Source: CADEFQ01 sp050249415 (GTDB lineage: Bacteria; Pseudomonadota; Gammaproteobacteria; Steroidobacterales; Steroidobacteraceae). Taken from it: 64,000 bases of DNA. A model generated the notes under the pieces. It was not told where the DNA came from. It worked only from the letters and a program-made list of their open reading frames with translations, and did not search any database. Shown here in pieces: positions 1-8,111 of the stretch (position 1 is the stretch's first letter; each line of letters begins with the position of its first letter). A program made the translations under genes and the position numbers. The stretch spans positions 14,880 to 78,879 of the forward strand of contig JBFWQO010000016.1 of assembly GCA_050249415.1 (NCBI GenBank). Reading direction: 5' to 3'.

Positions 1-1
1 G

Positions 2-169
2 GTGTGGGTCAATACGCCGATGATGCGGGAACTGCGCGCACCGTTCGGCGGCTACAAGGAATCGGGCATCGGTCGCGACGGCCCGGCGGCGAGCGTCGAT
101 TTCTTCACCGAGCAGAAGGCGACGATCATTCCGATCGACCCTCCGCCGATTCCCCGCTTCGGCGCCTGA
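2..169 (+). CDS. Aldehyde dehydrogenase, C-terminal fragment (runs off left edge)
   Basis: The frame starting at base 2 encodes the last 55 residues of an NAD(P)-dependent aldehyde dehydrogenase, cut by the window edge. The segment APFGGYKESGIGRDGP is the conserved C-terminal ALDH motif, followed by the usual aromatic stretch (SVDFFTEQKAT) and a proline-rich tail. Catalytic Cys and Glu lie outside the window. The stop TGA (167-169) directly abuts the ATG of the MFS transporter at 170, so the two are almost certainly cotranscribed. Substrate cannot be judged from the tail. Confidence 0.9.
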   Translation: MWVNTPMMRELRAPFGGYKESGIGRDGPAASVDFFTEQKATIIPIDPPPIPRFGA

Positions 170-1477
170 ATGCCGGCTCGTCCTCCGCAGCGGCTCGGCC
201 CGATCCACCTGGCCGAGGGTGTCACGCGGGGCAATGCCCTCACGTTCCTGTACGCGGCCTTCTTCAGTGTCTGCCTGCTCGCGTTCCTGAGCTTCATGCA
301 GCCGCTGGTGCTCGATGCGCACCTCGGCATCCCGCGCTCGCACCAGGGCCGGGTGACCTTCGCACTCGGGCTCACGCAGGAGATTGCGATGCTCCTGCTC
401 GTCGGGCCCTTCGGCGCCCTCGTCGACAAGGCGGGGCGGCGCGTGATGTACACGCTCGGGCTCGCGTGGATCGGCGTGGGCTACATCCTCTACCCGCTCG
501 CCGGTTCGCTGGCCGAGCTCATCGCGACGCGCTTCTTCTTCTCGATCGGTGCGGCGATGGTCGGGACCGCGATGGCCACGGTGCTGGCCGATGCGCCGCA
601 GGAGCGCTCGCGCGGCCTGCTGGTCGGCGTGACCGGCGCGTTGCAGGGCGTCGGCGTCATGTTCGGGGTTCTCGTGCTGTCGAGGCTGCCGCTGCGCTTC
701 GAGGCGTTCGGGCTCAGTGACGACCTCGCGGGGCGCTACACGCTGTGGATCGGCGCGGCGCTGTGCTTCATCACCGCCGCCGTCTGCCGGCTCGGCCTGC
801 AGCGCGACCCGCCGGACAGGCGCCCGCAGGGGCACGAGTCGCTGCTGCAACTGGTCGCGACCGGTGTACGCACGGCCCGGGCGAACCGGCGGCTCGCGCT
901 CGGCTATTTCACCGCGTTCGTCGCGCGCGGCGACATGGTCGTCATCGGCACGTTCTTCTCGCTGTGGCTGATGCAGGCCGGCCTTGCGCAGGGCATGAGC
1001 CGGCCCGAGGCGATGGCGAAGGCCGGCATGATGTACGGCATCGCCCAGCTCACCGGGCTCGTCTGGGCGCCCATCCTCGGGTGGCTGATGGATCGCCACG
1101 ATCGCGTCACGGTCGTCGTCGCGTCGATGGGCCTCGCGGCGGTCGGCTATGCGGTGGTCGGCCTCGCCTCAGACCCGTTCAGCGCCGTAATGCCCTTCAA
1201 GATGATGCTGCTCGGCACCGGCGAACTCAGCTGCATCATTGCCGCCCAGGCGCTGCTCGGCGAGCAGGCGCCTACCCGCCTGCGCGGCTCCGTGATGGGT
1301 GTGGCGGCCGTCTGCTCCGCAATCGGCGTGCTCTTCTCCACGTCCCTCGGCGGCTGGCTCTTCGATCACTGGCGGCCTGGCGCGCCGTTCCTGATGATCG
1401 CGAGCGTCAACGCCCTCGTCCTCGCCGCCGCGCTGTGCGTGCGGCTCACCACGCCGACCGTGAATCCGGATGCCTGA
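170..1477 (+). CDS. MFS transporter
   Basis: A 435-residue polytopic inner-membrane protein with about 12 hydrophobic segments. The loop after TM2 (GALVDKAGRRVMY, near residue 85) matches the major facilitator superfamily loop motif G-x-x-x-D-x-x-G-R-R. A second copy in the C-terminal half (GWLMDRHDRVTV, about residue 305) fits the two-fold repeat. The ATG directly follows the aldehyde dehydrogenase stop, and 12 bases separate it from the alpha/beta-hydrolase gene downstream, so the three look like one operon. It probably imports or exports the organic acid handled by the neighbouring enzymes, but the substrate is not readable from sequence. Confidence 0.85.
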   Translation: MPARPPQRLGPIHLAEGVTRGNALTFLYAAFFSVCLLAFLSFMQPLVLDAHLGIPRSHQGRVTFALGLTQEIAMLLLVGPFGALVDKAGRRVMYTLGLAWIGVGYILYPLAGSLAELIATRFFFSIGAAMVGTAMATVLADAPQERSRGLLVGVTGALQGVGVMFGVLVLSRLPLRFEAFGLSDDLAGRYTLWIGAALCFITAAVCRLGLQRDPPDRRPQGHESLLQLVATGVRTARANRRLALGYFTAFVARGDMVVIGTFFSLWLMQAGLAQGMSRPEAMAKAGMMYGIAQLTGLVWAPILGWLMDRHDRVTVVVASMGLAAVGYAVVGLASDPFSAVMPFKMMLLGTGELSCIIAAQALLGEQAPTRLRGSVMGVAAVCSAIGVLFSTSLGGWLFDHWRPGAPFLMIASVNALVLAAALCVRLTTPTVNPDA

Positions 1478-1489
1478 AGGAGGCCCGCC

Positions 1490-2293
1490 ATGCCGATCGC
1501 CCGACTGAACGACCACGACATGTATTACGAAGTGCTGGGGCGCGGCGAGCCGGTGCTCTGCATGGGCGGCTGGGGCACTTTCGCGCACGACAACCACCAC
1601 CAGCTCGCGCGCGGCCTCACCGACCAGTACCAGGTGATCGTGTTCGACTACCGCGGCATCGGCGGCTCGACCGACGACCCGCAGGTCGAGCCGACGATCG
1701 CGCTGCACGCGGCCGATGCGATCGCCCTCCTCGACCACCTCGGGCTCGCGAACGTGCATCTGGTCGGGCTCGTCGGTATCGGCGCGTGCATCTGCCAGTC
1801 GATCGCCGCGCAGCGCCCGGACCTCGCCCGCAGCATGCTCAACATGGGCGCCTGGAGCGCCGTGGACGAGTTCCTGCGCGACCAGCTCGAGATGTTCCGC
1901 TGGCTGCACCGCGACCTCGGCTTCGAGGCGTTCCAGAAAGCCGTCACGCTGCTGTCGTTCACGCCGGAGTACTACAACGCGAACAAGGACCGGCTCCTCG
2001 GGCCGCAGGGCGGCTGGAAAGAACTGCGCGGGCGCTACCCGGCCCATTCCCGGCTGATCGACGCCTGCGTGAACTTCGATTCGACGGCGTGGCTGAGCAC
2101 GATCCGCTGCCGCAGCCTGATCATCCACGCGGGGCTCGACCAGGTGACGAGCCCGCGCACGACGCGGCCGATCGAAAAGGCGATCCCCGGCGCGCGCGGA
2201 CTGCAGTGGGACGATGTCGCCCACGTCGTCGCCGGCAAGGAGCAGAAGATCCGCTTCGCGAAGACGCTCTTCGAGTGGCTCGAAGAGAGCTGA
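1490..2293 (+). CDS. Alpha/beta-hydrolase-fold protein with a degenerate nucleophile elbow
   Basis: A 267-residue single-domain alpha/beta-hydrolase resembling 3-oxoadipate enol-lactonase-type proteins. A strong ribosome-binding site (AAGGAGG) lies 7 bases before the ATG. The oxyanion-region strand (VLCMGGWGTF) and the VIVFDYRGIGGS segment are typical. The expected Gly-x-Ser-x-Gly elbow after LVG is replaced by LVGLVGIGA (residues 91-99), which has no Ser, Cys or Asp at the nucleophile position. Candidate acid (HAGLDQV) and His (DVAHVV) residues remain. It may be a non-hydrolytic member or use another mechanism. The TGA stop lies inside the first unit of a heptamer repeat array, with TAG immediately following. 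Confidence 0.8.
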   Translation: MPIARLNDHDMYYEVLGRGEPVLCMGGWGTFAHDNHHQLARGLTDQYQVIVFDYRGIGGSTDDPQVEPTIALHAADAIALLDHLGLANVHLVGLVGIGACICQSIAAQRPDLARSMLNMGAWSAVDEFLRDQLEMFRWLHRDLGFEAFQKAVTLLSFTPEYYNANKDRLLGPQGGWKELRGRYPAHSRLIDACVNFDSTAWLSTIRCRSLIIHAGLDQVTSPRTTRPIEKAIPGARGLQWDDVAHVVAGKEQKIRFAKTLFEWLEES

Positions 2294-2344
2294 TAGCGGA
2301 TGGCTAACAGCTTATAGCTTATAGCTTATAGCTTATAGCCAGAA
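2289..2344 (+). repeat. Heptamer tandem array 1 (8 units, ends GCCAGAA)
   Basis: Eight consecutive 7-bp units: GCTGATA, GCGGATG, GCTAACA, four identical GCTTATA, and terminal GCCAGAA. It begins on the stop codon of the alpha/beta-hydrolase gene, read in the same direction. It also supplies the last codons and the TAA stop (2319-2321) of the opposing amidase gene. Because 7 is not a multiple of 3, the GCTTATA units place stop codons in all plus frames. It belongs to the same family as the arrays near 30.8 and 46-47 kb, which share the terminal GCCAGA. Confidence 0.9.
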
Positions 2345-2948
2345 GGTGGTTTTCGACGTCGGCGGCGTCGACGACGTCGCAGTAACGGCGGCCGCAGTCC
2401 GCGAGGTTGGCCTGGTGTGCCGCCTCGTCGGCATCGCCGACGCAATCCGCGGGCACGATCACGCGCAGGCCGTTCGAGAACGCGTCGACGATCGATGCGC
2501 GCACGCAGCCGCTCGTCGTGCAGCCCGTGACGATCACCGTGTCGACCTGCTGTCGCGTCAGGAAAGTCGCGAGCGGCGTGCGAAAGAAGATCGACGGCGC
2601 ATTCTTGCAGAACGTGAAATCGTACTGCGGATCGTGCACCCTCGGGTCGATCGCGGTGCACGGGTGTCCGTAGAAGAACTCCTCGCGCACCGCCTTGACC
2701 TTCCACAGCGGCATGTCGGCCTCGCTGCCGTAGGCGGTGTAGCACTTGGCGACCGGCACGCTCTTCGAGCGCGCGACCGCGAGCAGCGCGGCCGTGCGTT
2801 CGCAGGCCGCGTGCACCATCGGCAGCTTGCCGATCGGATACCGCGGGTCGGTGAAGGCGAGCTGGAAGTCGACGACGAGGATCGCGGGGCGGCGGCCATA
2901 ACCGATGGCCGCGCTCCCGTAGCCCGCTGCCGAGTAGGAGTCGCCCAT
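2319..2948 (-). CDS. Isochorismatase-family amidohydrolase (N-carbamoylsarcosine amidase-like), copy 1
   Basis: A 209-residue cysteine hydrolase of the isochorismatase/nicotinamidase superfamily. The catalytic triad is visible: Asp in ILVVDFQLAF, Lys in FTFCKNAPS, and Cys in TTSGCVRAS. Such enzymes cleave carbamoyl or simple amides (N-carbamoylsarcosine, maleamate, nicotinamide). I place the start at the ATG at 2948, before GRRPAILVVDF; a longer frame would run back into hyuB. It follows hyuB by 29 bases and is the last gene of the HMGL-hyuA-hyuB operon, which would fit hydrolysis of the N-carbamoyl product of a hydantoinase. Its final residues are encoded by the heptamer array, so its native C-terminus may have been replaced. 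Confidence 0.85.
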   Translation of the reverse strand: MGDSYSAAGYGSAAIGYGRRPAILVVDFQLAFTDPRYPIGKLPMVHAACERTAALLAVARSKSVPVAKCYTAYGSEADMPLWKVKAVREEFFYGHPCTAIDPRVHDPQYDFTFCKNAPSIFFRTPLATFLTRQQVDTVIVTGCTTSGCVRASIVDAFSNGLRVIVPADCVGDADEAAHQANLADCGRRYCDVVDAADVENHLLAISYKL

Positions 2949-2977
2949 GGCTACCGGCACAGTGCCCGCAAGGACAC

Positions 2978-4888
2978 TCAGGCGACCTTCATGCGCTTCT
3001 TGCGCTCGTCCGCGATGCGCCGTGCCCACTTGGTGAACTGCGGCTGTTGCGGGGGCTCGAGGCCGGTCTCGGCCTTGCAGCGCGTCTTCAGTTCCTCGAC
3101 CGACTCGAAGCCGCGATCGAACAGCTTGACCGGCCCGCGATCGGCCGCCATTTTCGTACGCAGGGCCGCGCTGGCCGCCGCATCGACCGTGCCGTCGTCC
3201 CTGATGACGACGCCGTAGCGGCGCGCGCCCTCGACCGTGACGAGCCCGGCTTCGACGTCGAAGTGCACCCGCCCGGTTTCACGCTCGAGCGGGTCGCCGC
3301 AGCCGCCGCCGCCCCAGGTGTCGGCGAGCAACAGATCGCCGGCTTCCACCTTGATGCGATCGAGCTTCGACTCGAGCAGCTGCTCGGTGCCGTCGCTGCG
3401 CACCAGGGTCTTGCGGCTGCGCGCGCCCGGCAGGCCGCCGTTGACGCCCCACGGATAGGTGAGCCAGCGGTCGTCGTGGATCGAGATTTCGCCCGGCTCG
3501 AGGAAACGATAGCCGATGCGCAGCCCGTTGCCGCCGCGGTTTCTGCCGGGGCCGCCCGAATCCGGAATGGTCTCGTAGATGTCGATGCGTAGCGGGAAGT
3601 AGCTCTCGAGGAACTCGTTCGGCACGTTGGTGAACGAGGGCCACAGCGAGTGTCCGTCCGGCCCGTCGCCGAACGGTTTGCCCGGGATGCCGCCGAAGCT
3701 GATCTGGTACAGCTGGTACCAGTCGCCGTTCCTGTCGTAGCCCGAGTACATGAAGTGCGGGCTGTCCGAGAAACCCGCCGCGCACATGAACTGCGGATTG
3801 CCCTGACCCAGCAGGCCGCCGAGGATGTCGAAGATGCGCCCGAGCGCGTGTGTGCGGCACGACAGCGCGGCCGGATGCAGCGGCTTCAGCAGCGTGCCCG
3901 GCGGGATGCGCACCTCCATCAGGTCGTAGAAGCCGTCGTTGAAGAGGATCTGCGGGTCGAACACCATGATCATGTAGACGCCGGCGAACATCTTGAACAT
4001 CTCTTCGTTCAAGAGGAAGTTGATCGACGACAGCGACTGCGGGTCGGTGCCCGCGAAGTCGAAGATGCACTTGTCACCCTCGCGCCACATGCTGCACGCG
4101 ATCTTGTACGGCCCCATGTTCAGGCCGTCGTCGCAGATATAGTCCTCGAAATACTGTTTGGTCTCCGGCACCGTGCGGCGGATCAGCTCGCGCATCGCGC
4201 GCTTGTTGCGCTCGAGCATTGCGTGCATCGCGGAATAGAACACGTCGTCGCCGAAGCGCCCGGCGATCTCGACGCAGCGGATACCCGCGGTACGCAGCGC
4301 CGCCGTGATCGCGTTGAAGTCCGACAGGTTCCAGTGCGGCAGGCGGCAGTTGTGCAGCAGGATCTTCAGCACGTCCTCCTGCAGCTTGCCTCCGCGGTAG
4401 ATCTTCACCGGCGGCGTGCGCACGCCCTCCTCGAAGATCTGTCGCGCGTCGGTCGGCAGCGAGCCCGGCACCTTGCCGCCCACGTCGGTCATGTGGCCGA
4501 ACATGGCCGACCAGGCGATCAGGCGCTTCTGCTTGTAGATCGGCATCAGCATCAGCCAGTCGTTCGCGTGGCTGATCGCGCCGTTGACCGCATACGGATC
4601 GTTCGTCAGGAAGATGTCGCCTTCCTCGATCGTGCCGTCGTAGCCCTGCATGAAGCCCCAGATGAACGAGCCGAACTGGCCGACGACCATCTTGCCCTCG
4701 ACGTTCGCGATCATCGGGAACTCGTCGTGCTGCTCGCGGATGCCCGGCGACATCGCGGTGCGGAACAGCACGGTGTCCATCTCGTAGCGCGCATTGCGCA
4801 GCGCGCTCTCGATGATGTCGATCGTGACCGTGTCGACCTTGAGCTTCTTGAACGGCTTGCTGTTGCCTTGGATGATTCTGGCGGGCAT
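2978..4888 (-). CDS. hyuB: Hydantoinase B / oxoprolinase-family subunit
   Basis: A 636-residue protein of the hydantoinase B/oxoprolinase beta family, the partner of HyuA in ATP-dependent amide or ring-opening enzymes (N-methylhydantoinase, 5-oxoprolinase, acetone carboxylase). Family segments are clear: a conserved N-terminal helix (IDIIESALRNARYEMD), FLTNDPYAVNGAISHANDW near residue 100, and a C-terminal Gly-rich segment (LADTWGGGGCGDPLERE). The start is the ATG at 4888 with a GAAGAGG ribosome-binding site inside the end of hyuA, 5 bases after the hyuA stop. The HyuA partner and a downstream amidase suggest hydantoin or N-methylhydantoin breakdown, but this is inference. Confidence 0.88.
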   Translation of the reverse strand: MPARIIQGNSKPFKKLKVDTVTIDIIESALRNARYEMDTVLFRTAMSPGIREQHDEFPMIANVEGKMVVGQFGSFIWGFMQGYDGTIEEGDIFLTNDPYAVNGAISHANDWLMLMPIYKQKRLIAWSAMFGHMTDVGGKVPGSLPTDARQIFEEGVRTPPVKIYRGGKLQEDVLKILLHNCRLPHWNLSDFNAITAALRTAGIRCVEIAGRFGDDVFYSAMHAMLERNKRAMRELIRRTVPETKQYFEDYICDDGLNMGPYKIACSMWREGDKCIFDFAGTDPQSLSSINFLLNEEMFKMFAGVYMIMVFDPQILFNDGFYDLMEVRIPPGTLLKPLHPAALSCRTHALGRIFDILGGLLGQGNPQFMCAAGFSDSPHFMYSGYDRNGDWYQLYQISFGGIPGKPFGDGPDGHSLWPSFTNVPNEFLESYFPLRIDIYETIPDSGGPGRNRGGNGLRIGYRFLEPGEISIHDDRWLTYPWGVNGGLPGARSRKTLVRSDGTEQLLESKLDRIKVEAGDLLLADTWGGGGCGDPLERETGRVHFDVEAGLVTVEGARRYGVVIRDDGTVDAAASAALRTKMAADRGPVKLFDRGFESVEELKTRCKAETGLEPPQQPQFTKWARRIADERKKRMKVA

Positions 4889-4893
4889 GGAAC

Positions 4894-6978
4894 TTACCTC
4901 TTCGCCTTGCGGGCCGGCTTCTTGTAGCCGTCCGGATAGATCAGGATGCAGCCGACCTTGTCGACGACGCCGTGGTGCTTCGGCAGGATCACGCTCGTCG
5001 AGTCCATCTCGACGATGACCGCGGGCCCCTTCAGCCTGTTGCCGGCGCGCAGCTTCGTACGGTCGTAGACCGTGGCCGTGAGGTCCTTGCCGTCCATGTA
5101 GACCTTCTGCCGGCCGATCGCCGCGGCTTTCGGATCGCTGCCCCCCTTCGCGAGATCGGGGCGCTTCAGCGCGACGGGCTTGCCCTGCACGGCAGCGCGC
5201 AGCGTCACGAGCTCGTGCTCGAGCGCGAGCGCGAACGTGAACAGGCGTTTGTGCTCGGCGTCGAATTTCCCGGAGATCGCGCCGAGGCCCTGCTTCTCGA
5301 GATCCCTGATGTCGAGGTCGACCGTGAGACGCAGGCCCTGACCGTGGTAGCGCAGGTCGACCTGCCATTGCGTGCGCATCTCGCTCTTCGGCACGCCTTC
5401 GCGCTCGAGCGACTCCGAGGCTTCCGCCGCGAGCGTACGCAGGATCTTCACGATCTCCCTCGCGCTCGTGTCGGAGAACTTGCGCACGAACGTGCGTGCG
5501 CGCTCGTCGCGCACGGCGGTGGTCGCATCGCCGAGCGCGCACAGCACGCCCGGCCCCGGCGGGATGATCGACGGCCACGACCCGAGCAGACGCGACAGCG
5601 CATTGGCGTGCAGCGGCCCGGCGCCGCCGAAGGCGATCAGCGCGTAATCGCGCGGATCGTAGCCCTGCTCGACCGAGACGAGCCGCAGCGCCCCGACCAT
5701 GTTCTCGTTGACGATGTTGTAGATGCCGAGCGCCGCGTCCTTGCGCGACAGCCGCAACGCATCGGCGACCTTCTGGATGGCGGCCCCCGCCAGTTCGCGA
5801 TCGAGCTCCATGTCGCCGCCGAGCTTCTGTCCTTCGGGCAGGTAGCCGAGCACGATGCTCGCGTCGGTCATCGTCGGTTCGGTGCCGCCGCGGTTGTAGG
5901 CGGCGGGGCCCGGATCGGCACCCGCGCTCTGCGGCCCGACGCGCAGCGCCTTCGTCAGCTCCGGCACGTGCGCGATGGAGCCGCCGCCGGCACCCACGGT
6001 GCGGATGTCGACCGAGGAGGCACGCACGGTGACGTCGCCGACAGTCGTTTCACGGCGCAGGCGCGGCGCGCCGTCCTGGATGAGCGCCACGTCGGTCGAA
6101 GTACCACCGACGTCGGCGGTGAGCAGGTTCGGGAAGCCCGACTGCAGCGCGACCCAGACGGCGCCGGTCACCCCGCCCGCGGGGCCCGACATCAGCAGGT
6201 TCACCGGGAACTCCTCCGAGGATTTCGCCGAGGCGAGCCCGCCGTCCGAGCGCAGGATGTGCAGCTTCACATCCTCGCCCTTGATCGAGAGCTTCGATTT
6301 CAGGTTGCGCACGTACTTCGCGACGCGCGGGCGCACGTAGGAGTTCGCGACGGTCGTGACGGTGCGCTCGTATTCCTGCATTTCCGGCACGACTTCCGAC
6401 GACAGCGACACCGGCACGTCCGGCAGTTCCTCGCCGGCGATCTCGCGGATGCGCTTCTCGTGCGCGTCGTTCGCGAACGAATTGACGAGCGACACGGTGA
6501 GTGCCTCGATGTTCTTCGATTTGAGCTCGCGCAGCGCACCGCGCAGCTGGCTCTCGTCGAGCGCGTGGACGATCTCGCCTTTGGCGCTCACGCGCTCGTC
6601 TGCCTCGATCGTGCACGCGAGGGGCGCGAGCGGCAGGCTCTTGTTGTAGATCACCCAGCCGCCGAGTCCCCCGGGGACGAACGAGCGGGCGATCTGCAGC
6701 ACCTGGCGGTAACCCTTGGTGGTCACGAGGCCGCACCTGGCGCCCGTGCCCGTGAGCACGGTGTTCGTCGCGACGGTGGTCCCGTGCATCACGTGCAGGA
6801 TTTCCGCCGGATCGACGCCCGCGTACTCGCAGACGCGCATCATGCCGTTGACCACGCCGATCGACTGGTCGGCCGGTGTGCTCGGCACTTTCGCGGACCA
6901 GGTCTTGCCGGACTTATCGTGGACCAGCAACAGGTCGGTGAAAGTACCGCCCACGTCCACACCCAATCGATATGCCAT
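4894..6978 (-). CDS. hyuA: Hydantoinase A / oxoprolinase-family ATPase subunit
   Basis: A 694-residue HyuA subunit with the two actin-like ATPase halves of this family. The N-terminal phosphate-binding motif is DVGGTFTDLLLVH near residue 7, followed by HGTTVATNTVL near 65. The second motif, LTADVGGTSTDVALI, is near residue 285. The start is the ATG at 6978, preceded by AGGAG at 7-base spacing; an upstream ATG in the same frame lacks one. It couples ATP hydrolysis to ring opening by the HyuAB complex. Transcribed together with hyuB (5-base gap), downstream of the HMG-CoA-lyase-like gene across 124 bases. Confidence 0.88.
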   Translation of the reverse strand: MAYRLGVDVGGTFTDLLLVHDKSGKTWSAKVPSTPADQSIGVVNGMMRVCEYAGVDPAEILHVMHGTTVATNTVLTGTGARCGLVTTKGYRQVLQIARSFVPGGLGGWVIYNKSLPLAPLACTIEADERVSAKGEIVHALDESQLRGALRELKSKNIEALTVSLVNSFANDAHEKRIREIAGEELPDVPVSLSSEVVPEMQEYERTVTTVANSYVRPRVAKYVRNLKSKLSIKGEDVKLHILRSDGGLASAKSSEEFPVNLLMSGPAGGVTGAVWVALQSGFPNLLTADVGGTSTDVALIQDGAPRLRRETTVGDVTVRASSVDIRTVGAGGGSIAHVPELTKALRVGPQSAGADPGPAAYNRGGTEPTMTDASIVLGYLPEGQKLGGDMELDRELAGAAIQKVADALRLSRKDAALGIYNIVNENMVGALRLVSVEQGYDPRDYALIAFGGAGPLHANALSRLLGSWPSIIPPGPGVLCALGDATTAVRDERARTFVRKFSDTSAREIVKILRTLAAEASESLEREGVPKSEMRTQWQVDLRYHGQGLRLTVDLDIRDLEKQGLGAISGKFDAEHKRLFTFALALEHELVTLRAAVQGKPVALKRPDLAKGGSDPKAAAIGRQKVYMDGKDLTATVYDRTKLRAGNRLKGPAVIVEMDSTSVILPKHHGVVDKVGCILIYPDGYKKPARKAKR

Positions 6979-7102
6979 GACTGCTCCTGAAGGATTCACC
7001 GCGCGGTCACGTGCCGCCTGCAGCGTCCGGAGTATGGTGTCTCGCCTCGGGGGTCCGCAATGCGCGGAACACGTACATCCACCGGCCGTGCGGGCCCTGT
7101 GA

Positions 7103-8023
7103 TCAGGCGGCCCGCCCGGTCACGATACGTGGAAAGTTGCCGGCCTTGACGAGCATGCCGGGCACCGTTCGGCCCAATGTTTCCTGCAACCACTGGCTGG
7201 TCGCGATGAGCGCGTCGAGATCGACGCCGGTCGCACAGCCGCCCCGCGCGAGCATATAGACGAGATCTTCGGTGGGAATGTTGCCGGTCGCCGCGGGCGC
7301 AAAGGGACATCCGCCGATGCCGCCCGTGCTCGCATCGAGCGTCACGACGCCCGCCTGCACGGCGGCCCACGCATTGGCGAGGCCCGTGTTGCGCGTGTTG
7401 TGGAAGTGCGCACGCAGCCTGGTCGCAGGCGCAATGGCCGCGCGCACGGCGCCCACGAGATCGGTGACCTGCGCGGGCACGCCGACGCCGATCGTGTCGG
7501 CGAGCGCGATCTCGAACGGTTCGGCCTCGGCACAGCGGCGCGCTACATCGACGACGCGCTCGGGCGGCATCTCGCCTTCGAACGGGCAACCGAAGGCTGC
7601 CGATACGGTGACCTGCGCCCGGATGCCCGCGGCCTTCGCAGCCTGCGCGATGTCGAGCCACGCGGCGATCGATTCGTCGGTGCCGACACCCTGGTTGCGA
7701 CGGTTGAACGTGTCGCTCGCGACCACGGCCATGCCGATCTCATTGCAGCCCGCCGCGATGGCGCGGTCGAAGCCCCTGCGATTCAGGACGAGGCCCACGT
7801 AGTGGACATCCGGGCGCTTTGCGAGCCCCGCGAGCACCTGCTCCGCGTCGGCCATCTGCGGCACGCGTTTCGGGTTCACGAAGCTCGCGACTTCGATGCG
7901 GCGCAGGCCCGCCGCAACCAGGCGCTCGATGAAGGCGATCTTCGCCGCCGTCGGCATGATGCCCGGCTCGCTCTGCAGCCCGTCGCGCGGGCCCACTTCG
8001 ACGATTTCGATGCTACGCATCAT
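7103..8023 (-). CDS. Hydroxymethylglutaryl-CoA lyase-like enzyme
   Basis: A 306-residue DRE-TIM aldolase-type lyase. The N-terminal VEVGPRDGLQSEP carries the metal and substrate-binding Arg-Asp pair. The signature GGIGGCPFAPAATGNIPTED near residue 230 contains the catalytic Cys of HMG-CoA lyases. The reaction would be cleavage of a 3-hydroxy-3-methyl acyl-CoA to acetyl-CoA (or pyruvate) plus a ketoacid. Two adjacent ATGs exist at 8023 and 8020. The divergent CaiB-type CoA-transferase 88 bases away could activate its substrate. Relatives act on HMG-CoA or citramalyl-CoA and I cannot tell these apart. Confidence 0.85.
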   Translation of the reverse strand: MMRSIEIVEVGPRDGLQSEPGIMPTAAKIAFIERLVAAGLRRIEVASFVNPKRVPQMADAEQVLAGLAKRPDVHYVGLVLNRRGFDRAIAAGCNEIGMAVVASDTFNRRNQGVGTDESIAAWLDIAQAAKAAGIRAQVTVSAAFGCPFEGEMPPERVVDVARRCAEAEPFEIALADTIGVGVPAQVTDLVGAVRAAIAPATRLRAHFHNTRNTGLANAWAAVQAGVVTLDASTGGIGGCPFAPAATGNIPTEDLVYMLARGGCATGVDLDALIATSQWLQETLGRTVPGMLVKAGNFPRIVTGRAA

Positions 8024-8111
8024 TGCCTATTCCACTGCCACGACCGTACATGCTTCGATTCTAGCCCGACCCCGCGGGAGACGCCCGCCATTCAACCTGC
8101 GAGAGACCCAT
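8024..8111. promoter_or_regulatory. Divergent intergenic region between HMGL-hyuAB and CaiB operons
   Basis: This 88-base gap must hold promoters for both operons. On the minus strand TAGAAT (8063-8058) is a good -10 match, but no convincing -35 is present. No clear operator palindrome is seen. Confidence 0.35.
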
